From positions 1 through 34,251 of the forward strand of contig NZ_JAJFAT010000020.1 in assembly GCF_020711195.1 (NCBI RefSeq): 34,251 nt of DNA, read 5' to 3'. A program made the position numbers and the translations under genes. The notes under the pieces are model-generated. The model saw nothing but the letters and a program-made list of their open reading frames with translations, was not told the DNA's origin and ran no database searches. Source of the stretch: Halanaerobium polyolivorans (GTDB taxonomy: Bacteria > Bacillota > Halanaerobiia > Halanaerobiales > Halanaerobiaceae). Below are positions 1 to 8,403 of this stretch, in pieces (the stretch's first letter is position 1; each line of letters starts with the position of its first letter).

Positions 1-105
1 TTCAACTGTGGTAAATAGTGCAATAAAAATAAATAAAAGCCCCAGTACTATAATAGTTAAACTATCAAAAAGTATATCTTTAAGTTCTAGATTGTTTTTC
101 TGCAT
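1..105 (-). CDS. N-terminus of a membrane protein (partial, runs off window)
   Basis: Thirty-five codons are visible before the window edge. The ATG at 103-105 follows an AAGGAG ribosome binding site on the minus strand. The peptide starts MQKNNLELKDILFDSL and then becomes a hydrophobic helix (TIIVLGLLFIFIALF), so the protein is probably anchored or multi-spanning in the membrane with its N-terminus in the cytoplasm. Too little is present to name a family. It is transcribed in the same direction as the HD-GYP gene, 210 bp downstream of that gene's stop. Confidence 0.6.
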   Translation of the reverse strand, partial: MQKNNLELKDILFDSLTIIVLGLLFIFIALFTTVE

Positions 106-315
106 CTTCTAATCTCCTTAAGAAACAGTGTTATACATAACATTATAACTTTTTATGAACTTATAAGCAATTGAAACCAGATATAATTAAGAGATGCCTA
201 TTAATAAGTTATTCAAAAGCAATAGAAGTAAATACTTCTAACTAATGAATTACTCTATTTTTCAATGTACTTACCATGCATTTCTCACCCCAGAGCCCCA
301 GCATTAAAGTTTGCC

Positions 316-2160
316 TCAGCTTTTTAAAATATTATTATTTTTAGAATCATTAATATCATTATTTAGAACATCTACTTTAAGCTGTTCTATTTTATCACCC
401 TCAATAATCTTAATAAGGGTATCCGCTACTAGAGGAGAAAACTGGCTGCCACTATTATTTTTGATTTTAGCCAGTGCTGTTTTATAGCTTAGTGCTTTAC
501 GATAAGCTCTATTAGACAGCATGGCATCCCAGGCATCTGCCACTCCTAAAATTTGAGAAATTAAAGGAATCTCATTTTCTTTTAAAGCGTCAGGGTAGCC
601 CCTACCATCCCATCTTTCATGGTGATGAAGTATATATTTAGCAATCGGCTTTAAATTTTCAGAACTACTCAAAGCTTTATTTCCCCAAACTGGATGTTTT
701 TTAATCAATTCATACTCTTTATCAGTTAGTTTGCCTTTTTTATTTATAATATCGATGGGTATCAATAACTTACCTATATCATGAACGAGACCTGCCCAGT
801 AAGTGTCTCTAATTGTCTGCTTGGAAAGCTTCATCTCCTTAGCTACAGCTGCAGCTAATTCTGCCACATTTTCAGAATGTCCCTTAGTATAAAGATCGTA
901 CATCTCCATTATTTTTATAATAGAGGTTAATAATTCTTTGGTAAAGTTAGCCTGCAAATTATCAAATCTTTTAAAAGAAAAAAATGAAGATGCTAAAGTT
1001 GAAAAAGAGTCTAATATTTTTTTGCTAATATCACTGAACTCTTTACTGCTATCTTTCTTAATATCAAGTTCAATTCTGCCAATAATCTGATCATTAATAT
1101 TGATATTTATATACAATGATTCCTTGATTGGTTTTAATGCTTTTAAAAGCATTTCTCTTTTCTCTGATTCTATTTGATTTAAATCAAATAAATGATCTTC
1201 AGTATTACTAACTTCCTTGTTTTTTAGATTAATTAACAGCTTCTTATCAAAATTCATTTCCTTTAATATTTTGATGTCATGCCCAAGCAAATCTGCAAAT
1301 TCACATTTATCTTGAGCATTTATTATTAAAGCTTTAGCATAGTCAGCTTCTGGTATTATCTCTACAGCATATTTTAACAGATCAGAAAAAAAATCTTTTT
1401 CACTGAGTAGAATTTTATCTTCCATATTTGATACAAGTTCAATCATATTAACAAATCTATGATTAAGCAAGTTCACTTTCTCTAATGAATGTTCCATTTC
1501 TTCGTTCATAGCAATAATTTCTTCATTATAAGCTGCAAGTTGTTCGTTTGAAGCAAATAGTTCTTCTTTTTGCTGACTAAGTTTTTCTTCTCTTAATTTT
1601 AATTTATCATAGGATTTTTCTAATAAATTGTTTAATTTCTGCTGCTCCATTTTTTCAACAGTTAACTCTGAAATAATTTCTATTATATCAATTAAGAGTT
1701 TCATGATGTTTTTAACTTCTTCTTCTGAGACAACAGGTACTTTTTTAACTGCAGAAAGATATAATTTTTGATCAAAGTCATATTGTTCTGCCTGTTTTCT
1801 GAAAAAATCTAAGGAGGGTTCTTCAAATAAAAACTGTCCTGTAAAAAGGTTTGCAAAATGTTCTCCCTTTATAATAATTGGAACTACAACATCAATTAAG
1901 CCATTCAAGCACTTATAAACATAATAATCTTCCCCTTCGGACATCTTCTTAGATAAAATAGTATCACTTTGTTTGCAATTTTTTGAGGTACACTTCTTGG
2001 CTCTATGGAAATCAGTGCAGATTTCTCTCCAACCTGATTTAGATAAAACATTTCCTTCAAGATCAACAATTGCAGTTACATAATCTGTTGCCTGGTTAAA
2101 AGCTTCGAGCAATTTATTTAGTCTATCAAAATCGAAACAATCACTTATTTTTACATCCAT
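316..2160 (-). CDS. PocR-sensor / HD-GYP domain protein (probable c-di-GMP phosphodiesterase)
   Basis: 614 residues. Residues about 8-165 form a PocR-type ligand-binding sensor with its cysteine cluster (CTDFHRAKKC and following Cys). A long coiled coil (about 168-232) and a GAF-like region (about 245-400) follow. The C-terminal HD-GYP domain has HDIGK near residue 460 and HHHERWDGRGYP near residue 513, so the metal-binding residues and the GYP signature are intact. HD-GYP proteins hydrolyse cyclic di-GMP. No membrane segment is seen, so it is probably a soluble sensor that links a small ligand to c-di-GMP breakdown. The ligand is unknown. It lies 51 bp downstream of the chemotaxis receptor gene on the same strand and may share its transcript. 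Confidence 0.85.
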   Translation of the reverse strand: MDVKISDCFDFDRLNKLLEAFNQATDYVTAIVDLEGNVLSKSGWREICTDFHRAKKCTSKNCKQSDTILSKKMSEGEDYYVYKCLNGLIDVVVPIIIKGEHFANLFTGQFLFEEPSLDFFRKQAEQYDFDQKLYLSAVKKVPVVSEEEVKNIMKLLIDIIEIISELTVEKMEQQKLNNLLEKSYDKLKLREEKLSQQKEELFASNEQLAAYNEEIIAMNEEMEHSLEKVNLLNHRFVNMIELVSNMEDKILLSEKDFFSDLLKYAVEIIPEADYAKALIINAQDKCEFADLLGHDIKILKEMNFDKKLLINLKNKEVSNTEDHLFDLNQIESEKREMLLKALKPIKESLYINININDQIIGRIELDIKKDSSKEFSDISKKILDSFSTLASSFFSFKRFDNLQANFTKELLTSIIKIMEMYDLYTKGHSENVAELAAAVAKEMKLSKQTIRDTYWAGLVHDIGKLLIPIDIINKKGKLTDKEYELIKKHPVWGNKALSSSENLKPIAKYILHHHERWDGRGYPDALKENEIPLISQILGVADAWDAMLSNRAYRKALSYKTALAKIKNNSGSQFSPLVADTLIKIIEGDKIEQLKVDVLNNDINDSKNNNILKS

Positions 2161-2211
2161 TTAGCCACCAACTTTCAATATAAATCTTCTCAATACTACA
2201 TACTTTATATA

Positions 2212-3966
2212 TTATATTTTAAATTTATTCACAGCCTCTGTTAAGTTATTTGCCATATTTGCTAACTCTTCAGCAGCACTAACTATTTCTTCAGTTGATG
2301 CACTTTGTTCTTCGCTAGCAGAGGCAACTTCTTCAGAATTACTTGCTGCTTCTTGACTTACTGAAGCTATTTCTTTAATGCTAGTGTCAATCTCGTTACT
2401 ATTTTGATTTACTATATCAGCATTATTACTAATTTCTTCTATAAGATTTCTTAAGTTCACAGCTGCATTGTTAATCTTTTGAAAAGCTTTACCAGTAGTA
2501 TCAATAGCATTAACACTTTCATCTACGACTTGTTTGTTATTATTCATTTTACCTATCGCGTCTTTCACACTATTTTGTATTTTGTTAATTAAACCACTTA
2601 TTTGATCCGTAGCTTTAGATGATTCCTCTGCTAATATTCTAATCTCATCAGCTACAACAGAAAATCCTCTTCCTGCTTCTCCTGCTCTGGCTGCTTCAAT
2701 AGCTGCATTTAAAGCAAGTAAATTAGTCTGATCTGCTATATTATTAATTAAATCAATAATTTCTCCGATTTTTTCGGATAAATCTCCTAACCTATTTATA
2801 GTGCTTGAAACTTCATTAGAATTACTTTCAACATTTTTAATCTTCATTACTGATTCATCAATTGAAGAGTTTCCTTCATTAATATTATTCATTACTTTAT
2901 CTGCCTGATTATTCATCTGATTAGAATTATTCTTAACATCTTCTATCTGAACTATTAACTCATCAACATTACTGGTAGCTTCTTCAACTTGAGCAGATTG
3001 TTCTTCTGCACCAGAAGCTACATCTTGTATTGCCTGACCAACATTTTCAGCTGAAGCTGCTACTTCCTCTCCAGAAGCAGACAATTCTTGGCTGGAAGCA
3101 GATAAATTACCTGCGATATCAATAACCTGTCCAATTAATGATTTCAATTTATGATTCATATCAGAAAAGGCATTTGCCAGCTGACCAATTTCATCCTTTT
3201 TCCTTAACAATTTTTCTGAAACCTTTTGGCTTAAATCTCCATCAGCAATTTTTTTAGCATAATTACTAACCTCTATTATAGGTTTTGTTATTTTGTTAGA
3301 AAAATAATAGACAAATATTAGAGCTAAAATTAATATTATAGAAGAAAATATGATAATTAAATTTCTCATTCTATTAAGTCCTGCTAAAACTTCGTCCTCT
3401 GATGCAGAAACACTAACTATCCAGTCTGTGCCTTCAACCTCTGTATATCCACCATAAAACTCTTGGCCGTCAAAATTATAACTTGAAAAACCACTCTGAT
3501 TGTTAATCGCACTATTCATGTACTCAGCTAAACCTCTATACATATCATTGTTTTCCTGAATAGGGTTTAACTGCTCCATTACATAATCTCTATTTTGATG
3601 AGCGACTAATGTTCCAGCATTATTAAACATAAATGCACTTCCATCTTCTTTTAGTTGAACATCTGTAATAATATTAATTACATCTTCACCAAGCATTCTT
3701 GCAATTAAAGCACCTACAATTTCACCATCCCTTTGAATAGGCACAGATACCATAGCTACTGGTTCATTAATTGCCCTACTAATTAACATATCTGAAACAT
3801 AAGAGTTATTTGCAAATGCTTCCTGAACATAATTACGATCACTCAGTTCCAAAGTGCTGCCATCAATATAATTAGTTGATCCATCTAACTGTACGAGTGC
3901 TATTGTTGCATAATCTGTTCTTTCGGTTTCATCTACCAAAACCTCTTGGATTTGATTCCAATCCAT
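2212..3966 (-). CDS. Methyl-accepting chemotaxis protein, main part after an internal stop
   Basis: 584 residues in the same frame as the fragment at 4006-4200 and separated from it by one TAG (4006-4008) plus 13 codons. It holds most of a dCache-type periplasmic sensor (about 1-190), a membrane helix (about 201-223), a HAMP domain (about 224-278) and the cytoplasmic signalling domain. The hairpin tip motif [20 protein letters not shown] lies near residue 420. The receptor would sense a small solute outside the inner membrane and control CheA. Without the upstream fragment the first membrane helix is lost, so a product started at the ATG at 3966 would not be correctly inserted. Only a weak AGGAAA, about 12 nt away, precedes that ATG. 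The gene is probably inactive, or depends on stop read-through. Confidence 0.8.
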   Translation of the reverse strand: MDWNQIQEVLVDETERTDYATIALVQLDGSTNYIDGSTLELSDRNYVQEAFANNSYVSDMLISRAINEPVAMVSVPIQRDGEIVGALIARMLGEDVINIITDVQLKEDGSAFMFNNAGTLVAHQNRDYVMEQLNPIQENNDMYRGLAEYMNSAINNQSGFSSYNFDGQEFYGGYTEVEGTDWIVSVSASEDEVLAGLNRMRNLIIIFSSIILILALIFVYYFSNKITKPIIEVSNYAKKIADGDLSQKVSEKLLRKKDEIGQLANAFSDMNHKLKSLIGQVIDIAGNLSASSQELSASGEEVAASAENVGQAIQDVASGAEEQSAQVEEATSNVDELIVQIEDVKNNSNQMNNQADKVMNNINEGNSSIDESVMKIKNVESNSNEVSSTINRLGDLSEKIGEIIDLINNIADQTNLLALNAAIEAARAGEAGRGFSVVADEIRILAEESSKATDQISGLINKIQNSVKDAIGKMNNNKQVVDESVNAIDTTGKAFQKINNAAVNLRNLIEEISNNADIVNQNSNEIDTSIKEIASVSQEAASNSEEVASASEEQSASTEEIVSAAEELANMANNLTEAVNKFKI

Positions 3967-4005
3967 AGTTTTAATGACTTTCCTATTAGCAATAGCTTCT
4001 AGTTC

Positions 4006-4200
4006 CTAAATACGAGTATCTAGTCTCGATCTCACTAATTGACCAACATCATCAGCTTTTTCTAAAACTCTTTCTTCAATTTCAGCTCTTATAATTACAG
4101 AAGTATTAAGATAAGCCATTATACCAAGGCTAATACAAATAAAAATTGTTAATAATCCTATGACTACAATTAGTTTGCTTTTTAATGATTTTAACTCCAT
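4006..4200 (-). pseudogene. Severed N-terminus of the chemotaxis receptor
   Basis: 64 residues: a short basic start, one membrane helix (LIVVIGLLTIFICISLGIMAY), then the first helix of the sensor domain ending RSRLDTRI before TAG. Reading past the TAG in the same frame gives [18 protein letters not shown], which joins smoothly to the 2212-3966 reading frame. Dozens of related receptors have Gln after RI in this stretch (family knowledge), so a single CAG to TAG change would explain it. No insertion or frameshift is needed. Confidence 0.75.
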
Positions 4201-4320
4201 TTTCTCTTAACATCCCTTTTAAAAAATTATTAATATAATCTTATATTAATATTATCGTAAATATCTTTAAAAAATTAAGTGCTATTACACAATAATACAA
4301 GAATTTAAACTTCCTAAGAT

Positions 4321-4384
4321 GCATTTAATAACTTTATTGTGTTAAATGCTCTTAATTAAGCGAATTTCATAATCCGCTTAATTT
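4321..4384 (+). other. Two adjacent hairpins upstream of the intron-like sequence
   Basis: The first hairpin is GCATTTAA (4321-4328) pairing with TTAAATGC (4342-4349). The second is AATTAAGCG (4354-4362) pairing with CGCTTAATT (4375-4383). The second is followed by TTAGTT and then the GTGGG start of the intron-like sequence. This could be a terminator or the hairpin target that some group II introns prefer. The rest of 4201-4320 is AT-rich upstream sequence of the chemotaxis gene with nothing else recognised. Confidence 0.5.
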
Positions 4385-4388
4385 AGTT

Positions 4389-5145
4389 GTGGGCTCCGTA
4401 AATTATTCTGATAGTAGGTGGAAGTCCTACCTATGTTGTGGCATGTATCATGTAGAAGTCAACAATGACAGGGTGTTCACCGTGAGATGGAATCTGAAGA
4501 GTCTGATACGTGCTGTTAGTCCAAAACATTATGTGAACCAGAGGTGGCATCTGTAAATGGCGATTCGCCAACTATACGAAGAAGCTCAATGCCGGCATAA
4601 AAACAATGCAATCTAGGCTGGATTTACGGGTGTGATTAGGGTTGGAATGACAGTAAGATAGAATAATTGACCGGAGGAGTTCTGTATTTGCCTGAAACAA
4701 AAACTAGTTTTAGTAAGTCGAGGCATAACCTGAACGGGAAAACTAAGATAAAGCAGATACAGAGTTCAGATGGCGTCAGTAGTAGCTATGATGACTGGTC
4801 CTTAGATAGCAGGGCGACCTGCAGGAGGATAAAGCCAGTTTAGCAAAAGACAGCCAGCGCAGTTGAAGTTGAAGATAATACAGGAGTGGTAAACAGATTT
4901 TAATGGTTTAAACACTGCTTAAAGCAGTGGGTCAGGCTGGTAGGCGGAGGGAGAAATCTAATCTCAAAGGTGGTAGGCCAGAAACACCATAACCTCAGTA
5001 GTAATATGTCAGAGGGGGCGATTGGTGAGAACCTAAAACGTGGCTGATAATATTATGAAGATAGGGTCTGTTTAACTGGACTGTAGAGTTAGAGACTGGT
5101 AAGTCGTGAAGTAAGGACTGGTGAAAGAGATAACTGAACAGTCCT
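4389..5145 (+). mobile_element. Probable group II intron remnant (5' part, domains I-III, no RT)
   Basis: About 750 bp with stop codons in every frame but strong signs of folded RNA. It opens with GTGGG (intron consensus GUGYG, one mismatch) and contains GGTGGAAGTCCTACC, the stretch GTGTTCACCGTGAGATGGAA and TGGAATCTGAAG. It also has many short complementary arms and higher GC than its flanks. The style matches the region before the reverse-transcriptase gene in bacterial group II introns. I find no domain V (AGC...GAAA...GUUC type) and no reverse transcriptase, so the 3' part is deleted. A final hairpin AGGACTG (5114-5120) / CAGTCCT (5139-5145) touches the integrase fragment. The identification is from sequence feel, not from a covariance model; another large structured RNA is possible. 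Confidence 0.55.
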
Positions 5146-5388
5146 GATGTTCCATCACGCAGATTTAAGTCAGTAGCAAAAAAAGCAGGACTTGGGGAAT
5201 TTAGACTTCATGATTTAAGACACACTTTTGCAACTATATCTCTCGAAGCAGGTGTGCCTATAAAAGTAATTTCAGAAAGATTGGGTCATTCTAGTGTAAC
5301 AACAACTATGGATATTTACTCACATGTATGCAGTGAATTTCAAAGAAAAGCTCAAAAAATATTTAATCAATATCTTGAAAATAATTGA
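5146..5388 (+). pseudogene. 3' fragment of a tyrosine recombinase / phage-type integrase
   Basis: About 80 codons open to the TGA at 5386-5388 with no start codon or ribosome binding site. The peptide contains RRFKSVAKKAGL, HDLRHTFAT, LGHSSVTTTMDIYSHV. These are the C-terminal catalytic boxes of tyrosine recombinases: the second Arg, the His of LGH and the nucleophilic Tyr of DIYSHV. The N-terminal DNA-binding domain and the first catalytic Arg are missing. Its reading direction runs toward the 3' end of the tRNA-Leu gene about 130 bp away, as in elements integrated at tRNA genes. The break coincides with the end of the intron-like sequence, so one deletion probably removed both the intron 3' half and the integrase 5' part. 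Confidence 0.85.
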
Positions 5389-5427
5389 GCAAATAACATC
5401 AAAAAACACACAAAAAATAAAAATCAT

Positions 5428-5449
5428 GTTAGGATTTCGTTAGGATTTT
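5428..5449 (+). repeat. Tandem 11-bp repeat GTTAGGATTT(C/T)
   Basis: GTTAGGATTTC (5428-5438) is followed directly by GTTAGGATTTT (5439-5449). It lies between the integrase fragment and the tRNA 3' end, where integrase arm-type sites could be expected. That function is only a guess. Confidence 0.45.
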
Positions 5450-5460
5450 GGCCAAAAAGC

Positions 5461-5489
5461 GAAAAAAGCCCTCTTTTTTGAGGGCTTTC
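5461..5489 (-). terminator. Rho-independent terminator of the tRNA-Leu gene
   Basis: On the minus strand a GAAAGCCCTC / GAGGGCTTTTTTC hairpin with a six-A loop ends in a T run. It lies about 30 bp past the tRNA 3' end. Confidence 0.8.
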
Positions 5490-5518
5490 AAAATCACTAT
5501 AATAATTGTAATATCAAG

Positions 5519-5606
5519 TGGTGCCGAAGGCGGGGGTCGAACCCGCACGGCCGCAAGGGCCACTGGATTTTGAATCCAGCGCGTCTGCCAATTCCACCAC
5601 TTCGGC
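5519..5606 (-). tRNA. tRNA-Leu (anticodon CAA)
   Basis: The minus strand gives a full class II tRNA. The acceptor stem is GCCGAAG/CTTCGGC, the D-arm carries GGCAGA, the anticodon arm is CTGGA-TTCAAAA-TCCAG with anticodon CAA, the long variable arm is GGCCCTTGCGGCC, and the T-arm carries GGTTCGACCC. The discriminator is A and CCA is encoded (5519-5521). It reads UUG leucine codons. Its 3' end faces an integrase fragment, so it was probably used as an integration site. Confidence 0.97.
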
Positions 5607-5674
5607 ATTAACATTGATAATTTTAACATATTTTTTATTTAAAAGCAAGGATTTTCAGCATTATATAGCTTAGT

Positions 5675-6814
5675 CTAATACCTGTAAATAGCTGCGATAT
5701 CAGCATTATCAGGCATTTTATCTTCACTAAGTGGATATACCTTGCCTCCATTTAAAATAGTCTGTACAGCAGCATAATTATAAAGGTCATAATTTTCTCT
5801 GTCATTTACATCTTTAATCTCTTTTTCTTCAGGAGAAAAAACTCCCTCTTTATCTGCCTTTTTATTGATTAGTAAAGAATCAACCCGGCTGAAATAAGCT
5901 GCTTCTATAATATCTTCAAGCTCTTTTGAGATCTTTTCTGAACCCTTCAATTCAGCAAATTGATCCTTGACTGACTTGAGATAATCATGAATATGAGGTT
6001 CTACAATCTCCCAGCTCTTTTCTTTTAACTCTTTTCTATTCATATCTTTAACATTACCACTTAGATTTTCATCTAATAAATTAGAATAGCTGTTGATCTC
6101 ATCCTTGTAAAGAGAAAACAGCTTGTCATCTGCAACAATTAATAAATAATCATCCTTAGATTTCAACTTCTTAAACACAACCCTGTCTATTTCTTTTAAA
6201 TAATGCAGCAGATCTTCCTGATCATCATCAGCGGCTCCTTCACCATGGAATACCGAAGCGCTTCCTGCTCTGGCCATTGACTGATATCCCTGAGCACCTT
6301 CATCATCAATATTTAAAAATTCTTTAATATTAGTTGGTAGTTCCTTAAGCTCAATCTCAGCTAAAGTATTTCTATCAGCCCTGTATAATTGATTTAAGTT
6401 AGGACTTAAAGCTAAGATATAATATTTTTTATCATACCAGAGACCTGAAATTAACTGCTTTAAATTAAAGCATTGACTTACATGGGTACTGTTATAAAGA
6501 TCTATCGGCAGTTTAAAGAAATCGAATTGATTTTCACTGATAAAAACGGCCAAACCTTCTTTTTGTTCCTGCCAGAAATTAATATCAGCTGCCAAAGTAG
6601 CAGCTTCATTTAAGAATTTATCTACATCTCGCTGCTTATAATCCCAGATATCCTTTAATTTTTTCTCGGTTTCCTGCAGCAGATTTTTAAATTCAATCTC
6701 CAGTTTTTTAAATTCACCTTTGCGAACGGGTTTAGTTGACATATAAATAGAGACACAGGGACTATCCTGACAACTGATAAGATCTTTTAGAATCTCGTGG
6801 TTAACTTCTGTCAT
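5675..6814 (-). CDS. baeRF-family protein (eRF1-like, release-factor related)
   Basis: 379 residues, no signal peptide or membrane segment. Two features suggest the bacterial archaeo-eukaryotic release factor (baeRF) group, probably the baeRF3-like type. One is the opening CVSIYMSTKPVRKGEFKKLE. The other is the central HGEGAADDDQEDLLHYLKEI, which fits the family pattern HGxGxxxDDxxEDLLxxxxxxD. Members are thought to act on stalled or resting ribosomes, but the exact role is not established. The gene stands alone, with a strong GGGG-type ribosome binding site, between the tRNA-Leu gene and the MocR-like gene. The stop is TAG. Confidence is high for the family and low for the cellular job. Confidence 0.72.
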   Translation of the reverse strand: MTEVNHEILKDLISCQDSPCVSIYMSTKPVRKGEFKKLEIEFKNLLQETEKKLKDIWDYKQRDVDKFLNEAATLAADINFWQEQKEGLAVFISENQFDFFKLPIDLYNSTHVSQCFNLKQLISGLWYDKKYYILALSPNLNQLYRADRNTLAEIELKELPTNIKEFLNIDDEGAQGYQSMARAGSASVFHGEGAADDDQEDLLHYLKEIDRVVFKKLKSKDDYLLIVADDKLFSLYKDEINSYSNLLDENLSGNVKDMNRKELKEKSWEIVEPHIHDYLKSVKDQFAELKGSEKISKELEDIIEAAYFSRVDSLLINKKADKEGVFSPEEKEIKDVNDRENYDLYNYAAVQTILNGGKVYPLSEDKMPDNADIAAIYRY

Positions 6815-6948
6815 TTTTTTTACCCCCTATTATTTTGCTTTGCTTACTACTCAATACTCCATTACTATTAATGTCCAACTAAATACATCTCTGCTTCTCT
6901 AATTATATTTTATCAAAAAATAGCCAAAATTAAAATAGCTTAATTAAA

Positions 6949-8373
6949 TTAACTTAGATATTGCCGATAAATTTTTGCTAATTTGATAACCCCCTGTCTG
7001 ATACTGAATTGATCAAGTGCTGCGGTGGACAATATAATCTGATTACTATTTTGCTCCACTAAAAAATTACTGTGATCTGCCAGCAAAACTCCTATTTTTT
7101 TAGCAAATTTATTAAAAGCCTTTTGATCTAAATCATTTTCTAAATAAAGAATGCTGTAAAAAGAACTCTGACTGCATTTAACTTCAATATTTCTGAAACT
7201 TTTTTCCAGCTCATCTTTTAATAAGAGATTTCTGTTTTTAAGCCGCTGTTTTAAAAGTTTAGTCCTTTTAGTTAAATAATATTTTTCTAAATAATAGGAT
7301 AGTACATTTTCTATAAGCTGATCACCTGCAGATAAGGCTTTAAATTTATTTTCCAATAAATTTTTATTCAGATCGGCTTCTCTTTCATAGTAATCATTTT
7401 CAGGCAGAAAAACAAAGCCTGATTCAAGGCCGGCAAAAACTTTATCACTTAATTCCCTGATCAAAATTAAATTGTTCTTAAACTTTGAATTAAGCAGTTC
7501 CTCTACTTTTTGCTTTTGGGCATATAAATAATATGTTTCATAAATTATAATTTTAAATTTCAGCATTTCAGCCAGTTCAAAGAGTGATTTTAGTTTGGAA
7601 ATACTCCAGCTTAAAACATTGGCAAATACCGGCTCATCACTTAAAATTAAATAGTCAATCTTATTTTCTCTTAAATAATCCATCAAAACCTCATAATCTG
7701 CATTTTCAACTTTAAGTATCTCAGCTTTATCAGAGTTGATCTGCCCTTCCCTTGGCTGAGCCTGAGCTAAAAAATGAGCAAATGGGCCTAATTCTGAAGG
7801 TGATTCAAATAAAAGGAGATCACTTTTTTTGATAAATAATTCTAAGATACTTATCAATTCAGAAGCTGAATTATAATATAGAGCCTGCTCTTGATAACCG
7901 GCTTTCATTTCTTTTAGAAAATCAAACCACTGCTTATCCTCAAATTCTATTTGCTTAAACACATTTCCCTGAACTTGGCTGTAAAACTGATCAAAAACAA
8001 GGTCAAAAGCATATTCGGGCATATATTCTCTTTTATACTGTTTACCACTGAAATCGATTATTCTCTTTTGAGAAGAATCCTTTGAACTCAATATCCTTAA
8101 TCTCTGATCATCTTGATTTGACTTATAACCGGCAGCAGGAGCTATATAACTGCCGCTACCTTCTTTTTTATAGATCAAAAATTCTTCTGCCAGAAGATCA
8201 TAGGCCTTAACAACAGTTTCTGTATTAACACCCAGGCGAGCAGCCAATTTTCTAATAGAAGGCATTTTAGAATCAGGGGTATACCTATCTTCTAAAATCT
8301 CTGCCTTAATCTGCTGATAAATCTGCTTATATAAATTTTCTTCTCCTTCACGGTCTAATTCTATCTCGAACAT
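6949..8373 (-). CDS. MocR-like GntR-type regulator with degenerate aminotransferase domain
   Basis: 474 residues. Residues 10-80 are a winged helix-turn-helix of the GntR type (LYKQIYQQIKAEILEDRY, KMPSIRKLAARLGVNTETVV). The rest follows the fold-type I aminotransferase layout of MocR proteins. A lysine is present where the PLP lysine belongs (ELSDKVFAGLESGFVFLP). The usual EDDY motif is replaced by IIYETYYLYAQ and the central region is weakly conserved, so PLP binding is uncertain. MocR proteins activate vitamin B6, GABA or related genes, but no such gene is next to it. The ATG is preceded by GGGAGG. The 30 bp gap to the DUF2254 gene and the shared strand suggest co-transcription. Confidence 0.72.
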   Translation of the reverse strand: MFEIELDREGEENLYKQIYQQIKAEILEDRYTPDSKMPSIRKLAARLGVNTETVVKAYDLLAEEFLIYKKEGSGSYIAPAAGYKSNQDDQRLRILSSKDSSQKRIIDFSGKQYKREYMPEYAFDLVFDQFYSQVQGNVFKQIEFEDKQWFDFLKEMKAGYQEQALYYNSASELISILELFIKKSDLLLFESPSELGPFAHFLAQAQPREGQINSDKAEILKVENADYEVLMDYLRENKIDYLILSDEPVFANVLSWSISKLKSLFELAEMLKFKIIIYETYYLYAQKQKVEELLNSKFKNNLILIRELSDKVFAGLESGFVFLPENDYYEREADLNKNLLENKFKALSAGDQLIENVLSYYLEKYYLTKRTKLLKQRLKNRNLLLKDELEKSFRNIEVKCSQSSFYSILYLENDLDQKAFNKFAKKIGVLLADHSNFLVEQNSNQIILSTAALDQFSIRQGVIKLAKIYRQYLS

Positions 8374-8403
8374 TTGACTGCCCTCCCTAATTAGATTGAC
8401 TTT

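Noticed and set aside
4006-4008. Pyrrolysine at the TAG in the chemotaxis gene
   Set aside because: TAG is used as a normal stop by several intact genes in the window; no pyl gene is visible. Kept only as a remote alternative.
4740-4800. Cluster of CAG/TAG triplets as a TRAP target
   Set aside because: Spacing is irregular and the triplets lie in the intron-like sequence, not in a leader of a tryptophan gene.
4389-5145. Protein-coding gene with frameshifts (degraded RT) in the intron-like block
   Set aside because: No reverse-transcriptase motif such as YADD or its neighbours appears in any frame, and stops are dense throughout.
5429-5629. Minus-strand open frame across the tRNA-Leu gene
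   Set aside because: It is a translation of the tRNA and its terminator.
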